DNA of 64,000 nucleotides from CAVSRC01 sp963743015 (GCA_963743015.1 CAVUOD010000014.1:124001-188000), one strand, 5' to 3'. Shown: positions 46,830 to 56,060, counted from the first letter of the stretch. Program-made: numbers and translations. Notes: generated by a model not told the origin, from the letters alone.

Positions 46830-46919
46830 GTCATCCTCTGCGAAAGCAGAGGATCGTCCTCCACCAGCACCCAGGCCGCGTTTGCCGAAGCCGATCCTCC
46901 GGTCAAGCCGGAGGATGAC
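46830..46919. repeat. pair of palindromic intergenic repeats after mutB
   Basis: Two hairpins of related sequence in opposite orientation: ATCCTCTGC-GAAA-GCAGAGGAT (46833-46854) and ATCCTCCGG-N5-CCGGAGGAT (46894-46916), both extended with GTC/GAC flanks. Similar GTCATCCTC...GAGGATGAC repeats are very common between genes in alphaproteobacteria. Here they follow the mutase stop by about 75 bases and may terminate transcription or protect mRNA. Confidence 0.7.
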
Positions 46920-47030
46920 AGGAGAAACAGGCCGGCCGGACACATGGATGACCGGGACAGATTCGGCCGTGCCGGCAACGGCGAAGGCGCTGAATCCGCT
47001 TGCCGAATATGCCGAGCGTTGCCGATGGTT

Positions 47031-47104
47031 GTTGGCTACTTTTTCTTTAGAATACATATAAACTATTGATAATTATTTGCTTTCTGGAGTTCCTCCATTT
47101 ATAC
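47031..47104 (+). promoter_or_regulatory. A+T-rich promoter region of the efe operon
   Basis: About 75 bases of strongly A+T-rich DNA (TTTAGAA, TATAAA, TTGATAATTATT) about 210 bases upstream of efeU, in an otherwise GC-rich 550-base gap (46757-47309) with no gene. TATAAA at 47057 and GATAAT at 47068 are candidate -10 elements. TTTAGAA resembles half of an Irr iron-control element, as might suit iron uptake genes, but the second half does not match well. Confidence 0.4.
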
Positions 47105-47309
47105 GAGGCGCCCTGTTCGCGGATACGCGTCGCGTCGGCCTTGAACCGGTGCCGGTCGTGGAAGCCTCGGGCAGCGCCCGCGGAGAAGTCTGTTTTTGTC
47201 GTTCGCGTCAGCATGTTTCGCGGGTTGCCTTAACGACTAGCTCGTGTGTCGGCCGTCACGCTTCGCGTGTCGGTGCATGCGTACCGTTGCCGAGAAGGAG
47301 ACCGAAACG

Positions 47310-48170
47310 GTGTTTGCCGCCTTTCTCATCATGCTGCGCGAGGGGCTGGAAGCGGCCCTCATCACCGGCATCATCGCGACCTACCTGACGCAGACGGGCC
47401 GCTCCGCCTGGCTGCCGGCGGTCTGGGTCGGCGTGCTCCTGGCGATCGCGCTGTCGCTGTTCGTCGGCGCCGGCCTGCAACTGGCCAGCGCCTCCTTCCC
47501 GCAGAAGGCACAGGAGCTGTTCGAGGCGGCCGTCCGCGCCGTCGCCGTCGGCGTGCTGGTGTGGATGGTCTTCTGGATGCGCAAGGCCGCCCGCTCCATC
47601 AAGACGGAACTGCACGGCTCCATCGATGCCGCCCTGTCGTCTTCGTCCGGCCAGGGCTGGGCGCTTACCGCCATGGTCTTCTTCGCGGTGGCGCGCGAAG
47701 GGCTGGAGTCGGTCTTCTTCCTGCTGGCGATCTTCCAGCAGTCGTCCGGCCCGGCGGTGCCGGCCGCCGCCTTTGCCGGCATCCTCGTTGCGGCCGCCGC
47801 GGGCTACGCCATCTATGTCGGCGGCGCGCGGCTGAATCTCCGCCTCTTCTTCCGCTGGACCGGCGTCTTCATCCTCATCGTCGCCGCCGGGCTGGCCGCC
47901 GGCGTCCTCGGCAACCTGCACGAGGCCGGCCTGTGGAACGCATTGCAGGAGCGCGCCTACGACCTCAGCGCCATCCTGCCCGAATCGAGCCTTCCGGGGG
48001 TGATCCTCGGCGGCATCTTCAACTATCAGGAGGCGCCGTCGGTGGGTGAGGCCATCGTCTACGTCGTCTTCCTCGCCGTCACCTTCTTCTTCTTCCTGCG
48101 CCCCGCGCCGGCTCCCCGACCTCACCTGCAGGCCGCCGACCTCCGTGGGGACGCCAATGCCGGCTCCTGA
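47310..48170 (+). CDS. efeU: EfeU/FTR1 family iron permease
   Basis: A 286-residue, seven-helix inner-membrane iron permease. The two FTR1 signature motifs are present: MLREGLEAALITG (about residues 9-21) and VAREGLESVFFLLAIFQQ. The GTG start at 47310 (MFAAFLIMLREG) is preceded by AAGGAG nine bases upstream; earlier frame is not credible. The C-terminal end (APAPRPHLQAADL) overlaps the next gene, efeO, by 14 bases. It imports ferric iron after EfeB-linked oxidation. Confidence 0.93.
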   Translation: MFAAFLIMLREGLEAALITGIIATYLTQTGRSAWLPAVWVGVLLAIALSLFVGAGLQLASASFPQKAQELFEAAVRAVAVGVLVWMVFWMRKAARSIKTELHGSIDAALSSSSGQGWALTAMVFFAVAREGLESVFFLLAIFQQSSGPAVPAAAFAGILVAAAAGYAIYVGGARLNLRLFFRWTGVFILIVAAGLAAGVLGNLHEAGLWNALQERAYDLSAILPESSLPGVILGGIFNYQEAPSVGEAIVYVVFLAVTFFFFLRPAPAPRPHLQAADLRGDANAGS

Positions 48171-49344
48171 CGCGGCACCATCCGGCGGCGGCGCACCGCG
48201 CGCCCTGACTTTCGCAGTGCCGGCCGCGGCCGTGCTGGCGCTCGCCGGCGGCGTGGCCTTCTATGCCGCCAGCCAGATGCGCGGGCCGGCGCGCGATCCC
48301 GGCGCCTACGCAATCGCGGTGACGGCACGCGCCTGCGAGCCGAACGAACTGACCGTACCGGCGGGACGACACACATTCGAGATCGACAACCGCTCCGACC
48401 GGCCGGTGGAATGGGAGATCCTCGACGGCGTCATGGTGGTGGCCGAGCGCGAGAACATCGCGCCGGGGCTCAAGCAGACGGTCCCGGCGCGCCTCAAGCC
48501 GGGCGACTACGAGATTACCTGCGGCCTGCTCTCCAATCCGCGCGGGCGTCTGCACGTTACCGCGACGGGCGCCGCCGGCGGGACCGGCAAGACGCCGGAC
48601 ACGCGCGCCTTCATCGGCGCGCTGTCGGAATACAAGGTCTATCTGATCCTTGAGAGCGCGGCGATGGTGAGCGCGGCGGAGGGCCTGGCGGCGGCGATCC
48701 ATGCCGGCGACCTCGCCCAGGCGCGCACGCTCTATGCGGCCGCCCGCTGGCCCTACAAGCGCATCGAGCCAGTCGCCTGGCGCTTCTCGGACCTCGTCAA
48801 TGCCATCAACCCGGCGGCGGAATATCTCGCCAATCGCGAGGCCGATCCGGCGTTCACCGGCTATCACCGCATCGAATATGCGCTGTTCGGCGGCGGCGAC
48901 ACGGCCGGCCTGCCCGCGGTGGCCGACAGACTGGTGACCGACCTCAAGACGCTGAAGGACCGCCTCGGCGGGTTGAAGCTCGGACCGGCGGACCTTGCGA
49001 CAAGCGCGGCGCGGATGGCCGGGCAACTGGCCGAGGGGCGGATCACGCAAGGCGAGGACCGCTATGCCGGCAACGACCTCGGCGACATCGACGCCAATCT
49101 CGCCGGCATCGCCAAGCTCGTGAGCCTGCTGAGGCCGATCGTGTCGGTCACGGCACCGGATGCCATGGCCGCGGTCGACGCGAAACTCAACATGGCGAAG
49201 CAGGCGCTGGCGGGGCTCAAGCAGGGCGACGCGTGGCCGGCCTACGACACGGTTTCAGCGAGTCAACGCAAGGCGTTGACCGATTCCTTCAAAGCGCTGG
49301 CTGAAGCCCTCGACGCCGTCAACGGCGCCATCGGCATCTCCTGA
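48157..49344 (+). CDS. efeO: EfeO-like periplasmic protein (cupredoxin + imelysin M75)
   Basis: A 395-residue exported protein: N-terminal membrane anchor (LTFAVPAAAVLALAGGVAFY), a cupredoxin-like domain (ACEPNELTVPAGRHTFEIDN, residues about 50-140) and an M75/imelysin domain (about 150-390) with the metal motif GYHRIEYALFG (HXXE). EfeO gathers iron or copper in the periplasm and feeds EfeU. GGGG lies before the ATG at 48157. It is translationally linked with efeU. Confidence 0.92.
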   Translation: MPAPDAAPSGGGAPRALTFAVPAAAVLALAGGVAFYAASQMRGPARDPGAYAIAVTARACEPNELTVPAGRHTFEIDNRSDRPVEWEILDGVMVVAERENIAPGLKQTVPARLKPGDYEITCGLLSNPRGRLHVTATGAAGGTGKTPDTRAFIGALSEYKVYLILESAAMVSAAEGLAAAIHAGDLAQARTLYAAARWPYKRIEPVAWRFSDLVNAINPAAEYLANREADPAFTGYHRIEYALFGGGDTAGLPAVADRLVTDLKTLKDRLGGLKLGPADLATSAARMAGQLAEGRITQGEDRYAGNDLGDIDANLAGIAKLVSLLRPIVSVTAPDAMAAVDAKLNMAKQALAGLKQGDAWPAYDTVSASQRKALTDSFKALAEALDAVNGAIGIS

Positions 49345-49376
49345 TCGCCAACACCGACGCATGCGGGAAGACAGTC

Positions 49377-50677
49377 ATGTCCGAATTCACCACCAATCGC
49401 CGCCGCCTGCTCATCGGCATGGGCGCCGCCGCCGGCGGAACCATTGCCGGCCACGTCACCGCCGCCCATGCCCAAGCTGGCGACGGCGCCCATGCCGCCG
49501 ATGCACCGCTGCCGGGGGTCAACGCGGCCGAGCGTCATCCGTTCTATGGCGTGCACCAGGCCGGCATCGTCACGCCGCGCCCGGCGAACGGCATGGTGGC
49601 GGCGTTCAACGTGGTGATGCGTACGCCGGCGGACCTCGAGGCGATGCTGCGCCGGCTCACCGAACGGATCGTGTTCCTCACCCAGGGCGGCCAGCCGGCG
49701 GACCTCGATCCCAAGCTGCCGCCGGCCGATTCCGGCATCCTTGGGCCGGTGGTCGCGCCCGACGATCTCACCATCACCGTGTCGCTCGGCGCCTCGCTGT
49801 TCGAAGAGCAGCCGTGGCTCGAGCCGCACAAGCCGCGCCAGCTTCGGCGCATGGCGCAGTTCCCCAACGACGCGCTTGAACCAGAGATCTGCCACGGAGA
49901 CCTGGCGCTGCAGTTCTGCGCCAACACACCGGACACCGTCATCCATGCGCTGCGCGACATCGTGAAGACCATGTCGGAGTTTCTGGTGCTGCGCTGGCTG
50001 CAGGACGGCAATGTGCCGGCGGTGGTCAAGCGCAATCCCGACGGCACGCGGCAGAGCGCCCGCAACTTCCTCGGCTTCCGCGACGGCACCGCCAACCCGG
50101 ACTCGAACGACACGGCAACCATGGACCGCATCGTCTGGGTGGGGCCGAGAAGCGGCGAGCCAGACTGGGCGGTGGGCGGCAGCTATCAGGCGGTACGCAT
50201 CATCCGCAATTTCGTCGAGCGCTGGGACCGCACACCGCTGCAGGAGCAGCAGCACATCATCGGGCGCAGGAAGGCCAGCGGCGCGCCGCTCGACGGCACC
50301 CGCGAGCACGACGTGCCCGACTACGCTCGCGACCCCACGGCAAGATCACACCGCTCACCGCGCACATCCGCCGCGCCAATTCGCGCAAGCCTTCCACCGA
50401 GGAGAACCTCATCCTGCGGCGGCCATTCAACTATTCGAACGGCGCCGCGAGGTCCGGCCAGATCGACCAGGGACTGCTGTTCATCGTCTATCAGGCCGAC
50501 CTCGAGAAGGGCTTCATCACGGTCCAGAACCGCCTCAACGGCGAGCCGCTGGAGGAATACATCAAGCCCGTCGGCGGCGGCTATTTCTTCGTTCTTCCCG
50601 GCGTCCGTGAGGCCGGCGGCTATCTCGGCCAGGACCTGGTCGCCGCCGTCGCCTCCACCGACACGATCCATCCCTGA
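49377..50677 (+). pseudogene. efeB: EfeB Dyp-type heme peroxidase, Tat-exported, apparent 1-base deletion
   Basis: Reconstructed product of about 434 residues. A Tat signal NRRRLLIGMGAAAGG lies at the N-terminus. Dyp signature GFRDGTANPDSND with catalytic Asp is in the first frame, and the heme-ligand His (TAHIRRANSRKPS) in the second. About 50335 a run of four C appears where five would keep the frame: DYARDP continues as HGKITPL and TGDGYFFVLPGV-like blocks to a stop at 50677. In the given frame it instead runs on into the next gene. EfeB oxidises ferrous iron or extracts iron from heme. Confidence 0.88.
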
Positions 50678-50699
50678 GGCAATCAAGGAGACTTTTCCG

Positions 50700-51521
50700 A
50701 TGAAGCTTGCACCTCTGCTCGCGGCAGCAACGCTCGCGGCGCTCACCGCGCCGATGGCCGCCTCCGCGTCCACCGATGCAACGCTCGATCTGGTCGAGCC
50801 GCTCGCCAGCTACAAGCTCTACGTTGCCGAACACACGGCCAAACTGGTCGAGGACACCGGCAAATTCGTCGACGCGATCCATGCCGGCGATCTCGACAAG
50901 GCCAAGGCGCTCTACGCGCCGACGCGCATGAGCTATGAGGCGGTAGAGCCGATCGCGGAACTGTTCAGCGATCTCGACGTGTCGATCGACGCGCGCGCCG
51001 ACGACTACGAGAAGGGCGCGGAGGATCCGGCCTTCACCGGCTTCCACCGCATCGAATACGGCCTGTGGCAGACGGGCAGCACCGAGGGCCTCGAACCCTA
51101 TGCCAACAAGCTCATCGCCGACGTGAAGGATCTCAACCAGCGCATTGCCGACCTCACATTCCCGCCCGAGACGGTGGTCGGTGGTGCCGCGGCGCTGATG
51201 GAAGAGGTCGCGGCGACCAAGATCTCCGGCGAAGAGGACCGCTACAGCCACACGGACCTGTGGGACTTCAAGGCGAACTTCGACGGCTCGCAGAAGATCT
51301 TCGAACTGGTCAAGCCGCTGCTCACCAAGGACGGCGACTTCGTCGCCAAGGTCACCGACAACTTCCGGACGGTCGACGAGACGCTGGCCAAGTACAGAAA
51401 AGGCGACGGCTACGAGACCTACGACAAGCTGACCGACAGCGACCGCACGGTGCTGGCGGCCGCGGTCAATACCCTGGCCGAGGACCTTTCCACGCTGCGC
51501 GGCAAGCTCGGCCTGGACTGA
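50700..51521 (+). CDS. imelysin (M75) domain protein, EfeM-like, without cupredoxin
   Basis: A 273-residue periplasmic protein with a signal peptide (MKLAPLLAAATLAALTAPMA, cleaved after ASA) and an imelysin domain containing GFHRIEYGLW (HXXE) and the GEEDRYSHTDLWDF segment. It lacks the cupredoxin domain, like the EfeM type of Pseudomonas. AAGGAG lies nine bases before ATG 50700. It is a second M75 protein beside EfeO in the same operon, and could be an additional iron-loading partner. Confidence 0.9.
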   Translation: MKLAPLLAAATLAALTAPMAASASTDATLDLVEPLASYKLYVAEHTAKLVEDTGKFVDAIHAGDLDKAKALYAPTRMSYEAVEPIAELFSDLDVSIDARADDYEKGAEDPAFTGFHRIEYGLWQTGSTEGLEPYANKLIADVKDLNQRIADLTFPPETVVGGAAALMEEVAATKISGEEDRYSHTDLWDFKANFDGSQKIFELVKPLLTKDGDFVAKVTDNFRTVDETLAKYRKGDGYETYDKLTDSDRTVLAAAVNTLAEDLSTLRGKLGLD

Positions 51522-51554
51522 GCCAGGCTCAAGGCGGAGCCTATCCGCATTCGT

Positions 51555-51655
51555 CCCCTCCCCCCTTGCGGGGGAGGGACAGGGAGAGGGGTCATGGCAC
51601 GGCCGTGCCCTCACCCCCTCTTAGCTCCGCCGCAAGGGGGAGATGCCCCGCGGCG
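51555..51655. repeat. GC-rich intergenic hairpin repeat after the efe operon
   Basis: CCCTCCCCC-N5-GGGGGAGGG (51555-51577) followed by a perfect palindrome GGCACGGCCGTGCC (51595-51608) and a further CCGCAAGGGGGAGA segment. The CCCCTCCCC...GGGGAGGG unit is common between genes in Rhizobiales. It follows the last efe gene by about 30 bases and may act as its terminator. Confidence 0.65.
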
Positions 51656-51752
51656 CGGCTCTGCCCCACTCGCCGTCCCATTCCGGCACGCTTTCACCGG
51701 CACGGGACTTGAAACGCATGCCTGACGATTCCGGATTCGGGAGCTTTCGGGC

Positions 51753-53114
51753 ATGGATCGACGCAGTTTTCTGACAGGCGTTCTTGGAGCAGCCGTCGCC
51801 GCACCGGCGATGGCGGCCACCGATCCCACCGGGCCGGTGCTTCGCGGGACGCTCAGCGGCGCCGAACTCGGCCTCGCCAACCAGAAGGCCGAGGACCAGA
51901 GCCTGACCCTGCAGCGCCTGCTCGACAGCGCCTCGGACCAGGACCGCCAGGTCTTCCTGCAGGCCGGCACCTATATGGTCTCGAATCTCAGGCTGCCGCC
52001 GCGCGTGCGCCTGTCGGGCGTGCCCGGCGCAACCAAACTGGTCTTTGCCGGCGGCGACAGCATGATCACCGCGGCGCGTTCGGAAGTGCTGTCGCTTTCG
52101 GGGCTGGTGATCGACGGCGCCGGTCAGACCTTCGCCGACTATGTGCCGGGGCTGGTCCATCTGGCCGAATGCAACGGCGTGGCGATCGAGAACTGCATCG
52201 TCACCGGCAGTACGGCAAGCGGCATTGCACTCGACCGCTCGGCCGGGCGCATCACCCGCACCACGATCACGAACGCCGCGGCAGCCGGCATCCGCGCCAT
52301 CGAATCGACCGGCCTGTCGATCACCGACAACATCGTCACGGACTGCGGCAATGGCGGCATCCTCGTCTGGCGGTGGACGGCGGGAGAGGACGGCACGATG
52401 GTGTCGGGCAACCGGGTCGAGCGGATCGCCGCGAAGGCCGGCGGCACCGGCGAGAACGGCAACGGCATCAACATCTTTCGCGCCCATGGCGTGATCGTCG
52501 CCAACAACCGGATCGTCGACTGCGCGTTCACCTCCGTGCGGGCGAATTCCGCCGACAACGTCCAGATCACCGGCAATAGCTGCCTGCGCTCGGGCGAGGT
52601 GGCGATCTATTCGGAATTCGGCTTTGCCGGCGCGCTGATTGCCAACAACCTCGTCGCCGGGGCGGCGAGCGGCATCAGCGTCACCAATTTCGACAGCGGC
52701 GGCCATATCGGCGTGGTGTCGGGCAATATCCTGCGCGACATCACCGGCAAGGGCCCCTACCCGCCCGGCGCAAAGAGCCCGGCGTTCGGCGTCGGCATCG
52801 CGGTCGAGGCCGACGTGGCGGCGAGCGGCAATGTCATCGACGGCGCGGCGCGCTACGGCATGCAGCTCGGCTGGGGCCCGTATCTGCGCGACGTCGCGGC
52901 CACCGGCAACGTCATCCGGCGGGCGCCGGTCGGCATTGCGGTCTCGGTCGTCGACGGCGCCGGCTCCGCGGTGATCAGCGACAACCTGATCGCAGGCGCC
53001 GACAAGGGCGCGGTGGTCGGCATGCACTGGGACAAGACCGCTACCGGCGACCTCGTCCAGAACGGCGCGGATCGCTTCCCGAACCTGCTGGTCGAGCGCA
53101 ATCGGGTCAGCTGA
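51753..53114 (+). CDS. TIGR03808 family Tat-exported beta-helix repeat protein
   Basis: A 453-residue protein with a Tat signal (MDRRSFLTGVLGAAVAAPAM). The body is built of parallel beta-helix (PbH1) repeats: GIALDRSAGRITRTTITN, GLSITDNIVTDCGNGGILVW, NNRIVDC-like blocks across about residues 80-440. This matches the TIGR03808 family of alphaproteobacteria, whose function is unknown; right-handed beta helices usually act on or bind polysaccharides. It is monocistronic. Confidence 0.88.
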   Translation: MDRRSFLTGVLGAAVAAPAMAATDPTGPVLRGTLSGAELGLANQKAEDQSLTLQRLLDSASDQDRQVFLQAGTYMVSNLRLPPRVRLSGVPGATKLVFAGGDSMITAARSEVLSLSGLVIDGAGQTFADYVPGLVHLAECNGVAIENCIVTGSTASGIALDRSAGRITRTTITNAAAAGIRAIESTGLSITDNIVTDCGNGGILVWRWTAGEDGTMVSGNRVERIAAKAGGTGENGNGINIFRAHGVIVANNRIVDCAFTSVRANSADNVQITGNSCLRSGEVAIYSEFGFAGALIANNLVAGAASGISVTNFDSGGHIGVVSGNILRDITGKGPYPPGAKSPAFGVGIAVEADVAASGNVIDGAARYGMQLGWGPYLRDVAATGNVIRRAPVGIAVSVVDGAGSAVISDNLIAGADKGAVVGMHWDKTATGDLVQNGADRFPNLLVERNRVS

Positions 53115-53122
53115 TCAGGCGC

Positions 53123-53170
53123 TTGGCGCCTTTCGCTGACGAAGCGATTCAACCAGGCGAACGGCCGGCC
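53123..53170. repeat. 48-bp direct repeat, copy A
   Basis: It matches 55932-55979 with 41 of 48 positions identical by eye. On the minus strand one frame here reads PAVRLVESLRQRKAPSA and stops, close to the asparaginase tail PVARLVESLREGKALTGPGA. Here there is a stop just before, so only about 17 codons remain, probably a gene remnant or a mobile repeat. Confidence 0.55.
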
Positions 53171-53179
53171 ATCAGGCTT

Positions 53180-53206
53180 GGACGACCCTGCCCGAGCGGG
53201 CCGTCC
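53180..53206 (-). terminator. imperfect hairpin after the DUF2207 gene
   Basis: GGACG...CGTCC outer arms enclose GCCC-GAGC-GGGC, directly after and touching the DUF2207 stop on the minus strand. There is no clear T-run, so it is a weak candidate. Confidence 0.35.
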
Positions 53207-55167
53207 TACCAGCCGCCACCACCTCCGCCGCCACCGCCGCCGCCAGAGCCGCCGCCGCCGCCGGAGAAGCCGGATGAGGAGGACGACGGCGCCGGGATGG
53301 AGCTCTGGAAGGAGCTTTCGGCCGACGACACGGCCGACGAGATGGAGTGGGCGAAACTGGTGCCGGCCCAGCCGGTGCCGCCGTGCCAGGCCGGGCTATA
53401 GCCGGTCGCCACGTCCTGGCCGGGATTGGCGCGGGCGAAGGCGGCGGCAAAGGCCTCCGACCAGGGTTTCTCGGCATTGAGCGCCACCGCATAGGGCAGG
53501 ATCGCCTCGAACTGGGTGGCGTTCAGGTCCGGTGCGCCGGCGAGATTGAGCCGCTGGCTCTCGGCGGTGCGGATATAGAGCTCGAGCCCCTCGATCTGGT
53601 CCATGACCGCCCGCCCGGCCGCCGTCGGCGCGCGCAGGAGATAGTAGAACAGGCCGTTCATCACCGCGAAGCCGCCGATCAGGGTCAGCGGGAAGCCGTT
53701 GTTGAGGAGGACGTCGAGGATGGTCCAGCCGAAGCCGGTCGGCAAGGAACGGACGGCCGCACCGAATATCGACAGGAAGTTGATGGCGAAGAAGGCGACG
53801 ATGGCGATGGTGATGCCGGCCCTGAAGATCGACTTCACACTGCGGATGCTGGTGAGCGCACGCACGATCGGCACGATGAACAGGCCGAGCCACACGCCGG
53901 CAAAGACGGTGCCGACCAGCAGCCCGATCTCGTTGTCTTTCAGCCCGCCCCAGACGAGCACGGCGGCGATCGCCGCCACCGTCAGTACCACGCCGACGAT
54001 GAAATAGCCGAGGTTGCGCCGGAAGAAGCGGTTGCGGTTCTCGTTTTCGACGCTCGACTTGAAGCTGGAAAACTCGGTCTGCAGGCTCTTGCCGTTGTCC
54101 TTGTTGATGGTGACCTTGCCGCCCTTGTCTTCGACCCATTTGAGCAGCGAGTTCTCGCCCGGTGGCAGCTTCTCCTGCGGCCGCGCCTGCCTGGTTCTGG
54201 CAAGAACGATGTCGCCGCTGGAATCGTCGAAGACGATGAGCCCCCTGACCGCCAGCGACAGGGCGGCCGCGGTGAACTTGCGCCAGCCACCCTTCCAGCC
54301 GTAATCGCGGATATAGCCGGCAAGCGTCGGCGATATGCCCGGCGGTGCGTGGAACAGCGGGATGATCGTCCCCTTCGGCGGGTCGCGGCCGACCGCGTGC
54401 CAGGCAAGCAGGTAAAAGATCAGCACGCCGACGAGGCCGGCACCGCCGAACACCAGATGCCGGTTGTCGAGAAACCAGTAGTCGAACGCCTGCTTGCCGC
54501 TCGGCGGAAGAACCAGCCCCTTGGGTATCTCGAGCACGACCGACAGCCCTTCGCCCGCGGAGAGCGTTGCGGTCGTCGCCACCTGGAGCCGGTTATCCGA
54601 GGTGAGCGTGGCGTCATAGGCATTGCCGCGCTCGCCGTAGCGGCCGGTATAGGCCGTCCAGCGCGTCGGAGCCTGATGATCGGGCAGCGTGAACGATGCC
54701 GTCGTCTTGAGGATCGGAAACACCCAGTCGTTCCCGGTCACGTTCCAGAACAGCTCGGTGTGATCGGGAAAGAAGCGGATCTGGCGGCCGGTCTGGTAGT
54801 GGATGCGGTAGGTGTAGGTGCCGGGAGCGAGCACGACGTTGCCGTCGCCGATATAGATGCGAATGCCGCCCTGGTTGCTCGCCTTGTGCCAGGGTTCCGG
54901 CTTGCCGTCGCGGGTGATGGCGCCAATGGTGAAGCTGACGCGGTGGCTGCGGCCCTCGGCGTCGGTGAAGGTCAGCGGGAAATCGCGGTAGATGCCGTGG
55001 CGGATCTGGCCGCCTTCGGCGACGACCGTGATCGTCTCGGTCACGTCGAGGACGCCGTCCGGCTGCACCACCACATCCGAGGAGAAGCTGTTGATGGTTT
55101 CCGCTGCGAGCGCCGGGGCGGAGAAGACGCCGACGAGCAGAGCGAAGGCGAGCGCCAGCCGTCTCAT
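53206..55167 (-). CDS. DUF2207 family membrane protein with Gly-rich tail
   Basis: A 653-residue protein. A signal peptide (MRRLALAFALLVGVFSAPAL, cleaved after ALA) leads into the beta-rich DUF2207 extracytoplasmic domain (FSSDVVVQPDGVLDVTETI; GIYRDFPLTFTD). Then come membrane helices (FGGAGLVGVLIFYLLAWHAVG; about residue 400 and 430 onward) and a C-terminal domain ending in a Ser-rich then almost pure-glycine tract. It overlaps lemA by four bases (ATGA). LemA/DUF2207 pairs are widespread and of unknown role, probably membrane quality control. Confidence 0.9.
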   Translation of the reverse strand: MRRLALAFALLVGVFSAPALAAETINSFSSDVVVQPDGVLDVTETITVVAEGGQIRHGIYRDFPLTFTDAEGRSHRVSFTIGAITRDGKPEPWHKASNQGGIRIYIGDGNVVLAPGTYTYRIHYQTGRQIRFFPDHTELFWNVTGNDWVFPILKTTASFTLPDHQAPTRWTAYTGRYGERGNAYDATLTSDNRLQVATTATLSAGEGLSVVLEIPKGLVLPPSGKQAFDYWFLDNRHLVFGGAGLVGVLIFYLLAWHAVGRDPPKGTIIPLFHAPPGISPTLAGYIRDYGWKGGWRKFTAAALSLAVRGLIVFDDSSGDIVLARTRQARPQEKLPPGENSLLKWVEDKGGKVTINKDNGKSLQTEFSSFKSSVENENRNRFFRRNLGYFIVGVVLTVAAIAAVLVWGGLKDNEIGLLVGTVFAGVWLGLFIVPIVRALTSIRSVKSIFRAGITIAIVAFFAINFLSIFGAAVRSLPTGFGWTILDVLLNNGFPLTLIGGFAVMNGLFYYLLRAPTAAGRAVMDQIEGLELYIRTAESQRLNLAGAPDLNATQFEAILPYAVALNAEKPWSEAFAAAFARANPGQDVATGYSPAWHGGTGWAGTSFAHSISSAVSSAESSFQSSIPAPSSSSSGFSGGGGGSGGGGGGGGGGGW

Positions 55168-55733
55168 GACGCGGCTCCCTTGAAGGCGACATCGGGCACC
55201 GCCCGGTCGGCATCGTCGATCTCGAAGAATGCGCGCTGATGGAAACCGAACGTGCCGGCGACGAGGTTCGACGGGAACGACTGGACCAGAACATTGAGAT
55301 TGCGCGTGGCGCCGTTGTAGTAGCGGCGGGCCATCTGGATCTCGTCCTCGATGGTCGCCAATTGCTTCTGCAGGTCGAGGAAGTTGCCGTTCGCCTTGAG
55401 GTCCGGATAGGCCTCGGCGAGCGCCATGAGCTTGCCGATGGCGGCGGTGAGCTTGCCCTCGGCCGCGGCGCGGGCGGCGACATCGCCTTCGGGCACCTGG
55501 GTCGCCGCGGACCTCAGCGCCGTTGCCTGTTCGAGCACCGTGCGTTCATGGGCGGCATAGCCCTTCACGGTGCTGACCAGATTGGGCACGAGATCGGCGC
55601 GGCGCTTCAACTGCACGTCGATGCCGCTCCAGCCCTCCGCCGCCATTTGTCGCGACCTGACCAGCCGGTTGAACAGGATGACGCTGTAGACGATCACCGC
55701 CGCGACGACGGCAAGCACGATCCAGGTTGTCAT
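55164..55733 (-). CDS. lemA: LemA family protein
   Basis: A 189-residue protein with one N-terminal membrane helix (MTTWIVLAVVAAVIVYSVIL), then the LemA core: SGIDVQLKRRADLVPNLVST, VKGYAAHERTVLEQAT and PDLKANGNFLDLQKQLATIE, helical throughout. The ATG at 55733 has a G-rich Shine-Dalgarno-like stretch upstream. It is coupled to DUF2207. LemA function is not established. Confidence 0.93.
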   Translation of the reverse strand: MTTWIVLAVVAAVIVYSVILFNRLVRSRQMAAEGWSGIDVQLKRRADLVPNLVSTVKGYAAHERTVLEQATALRSAATQVPEGDVAARAAAEGKLTAAIGKLMALAEAYPDLKANGNFLDLQKQLATIEDEIQMARRYYNGATRNLNVLVQSFPSNLVAGTFGFHQRAFFEIDDADRAVPDVAFKGAAS

Positions 55734-55931
55734 CGCCCGTTTCCCCGAGATGCACCGATCGGCCGGGGTTCGCCGGCCGGCGAGGCGGGGGATGATAATG
55801 GATTCGGCCGCCGGCTTCGACTGCCGCAAGCGCGCCCGGCCCGGGGCGCCGCGATCTGTGGCGTCCGCCACGGCGGCACAGCGGCCGAAAGCGGATTGCC
55901 GATCGGCGAAGATGTCAGGCGCCGGGCCCGG

Positions 55932-55979
55932 TTAGCGCCTTTCCCTCGCGAAGCGATTCAACCAGACGAGCGACCGGCC
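55932..55979. repeat. 48-bp direct repeat, copy B (asparaginase 3' end)
   Basis: The partner of 53123-53170. In this copy the sequence is the last codons of the reconstructed asparaginase frame on the minus strand (RLVESLREGKAL). Seven mismatches spread through 48 bases; the two copies lie in the same orientation, 2.8 kb apart. Confidence 0.55.
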
Positions 55980-56060
55980 GCACGACACCGACCGTCGCGC
56001 CGCGGCGGGAGAGGATGGGCGGTGACAAGCGCGGCGCCATGCGTTCGCGTTCCGCCGGGC

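Noticed and set aside
49377..51521. A 714-codon EfeB-imelysin fusion
   Set aside because: Caused by the missing C near 50335. In the correct frame EfeB ends at 50677 and the second gene has its own Shine-Dalgarno and signal peptide.
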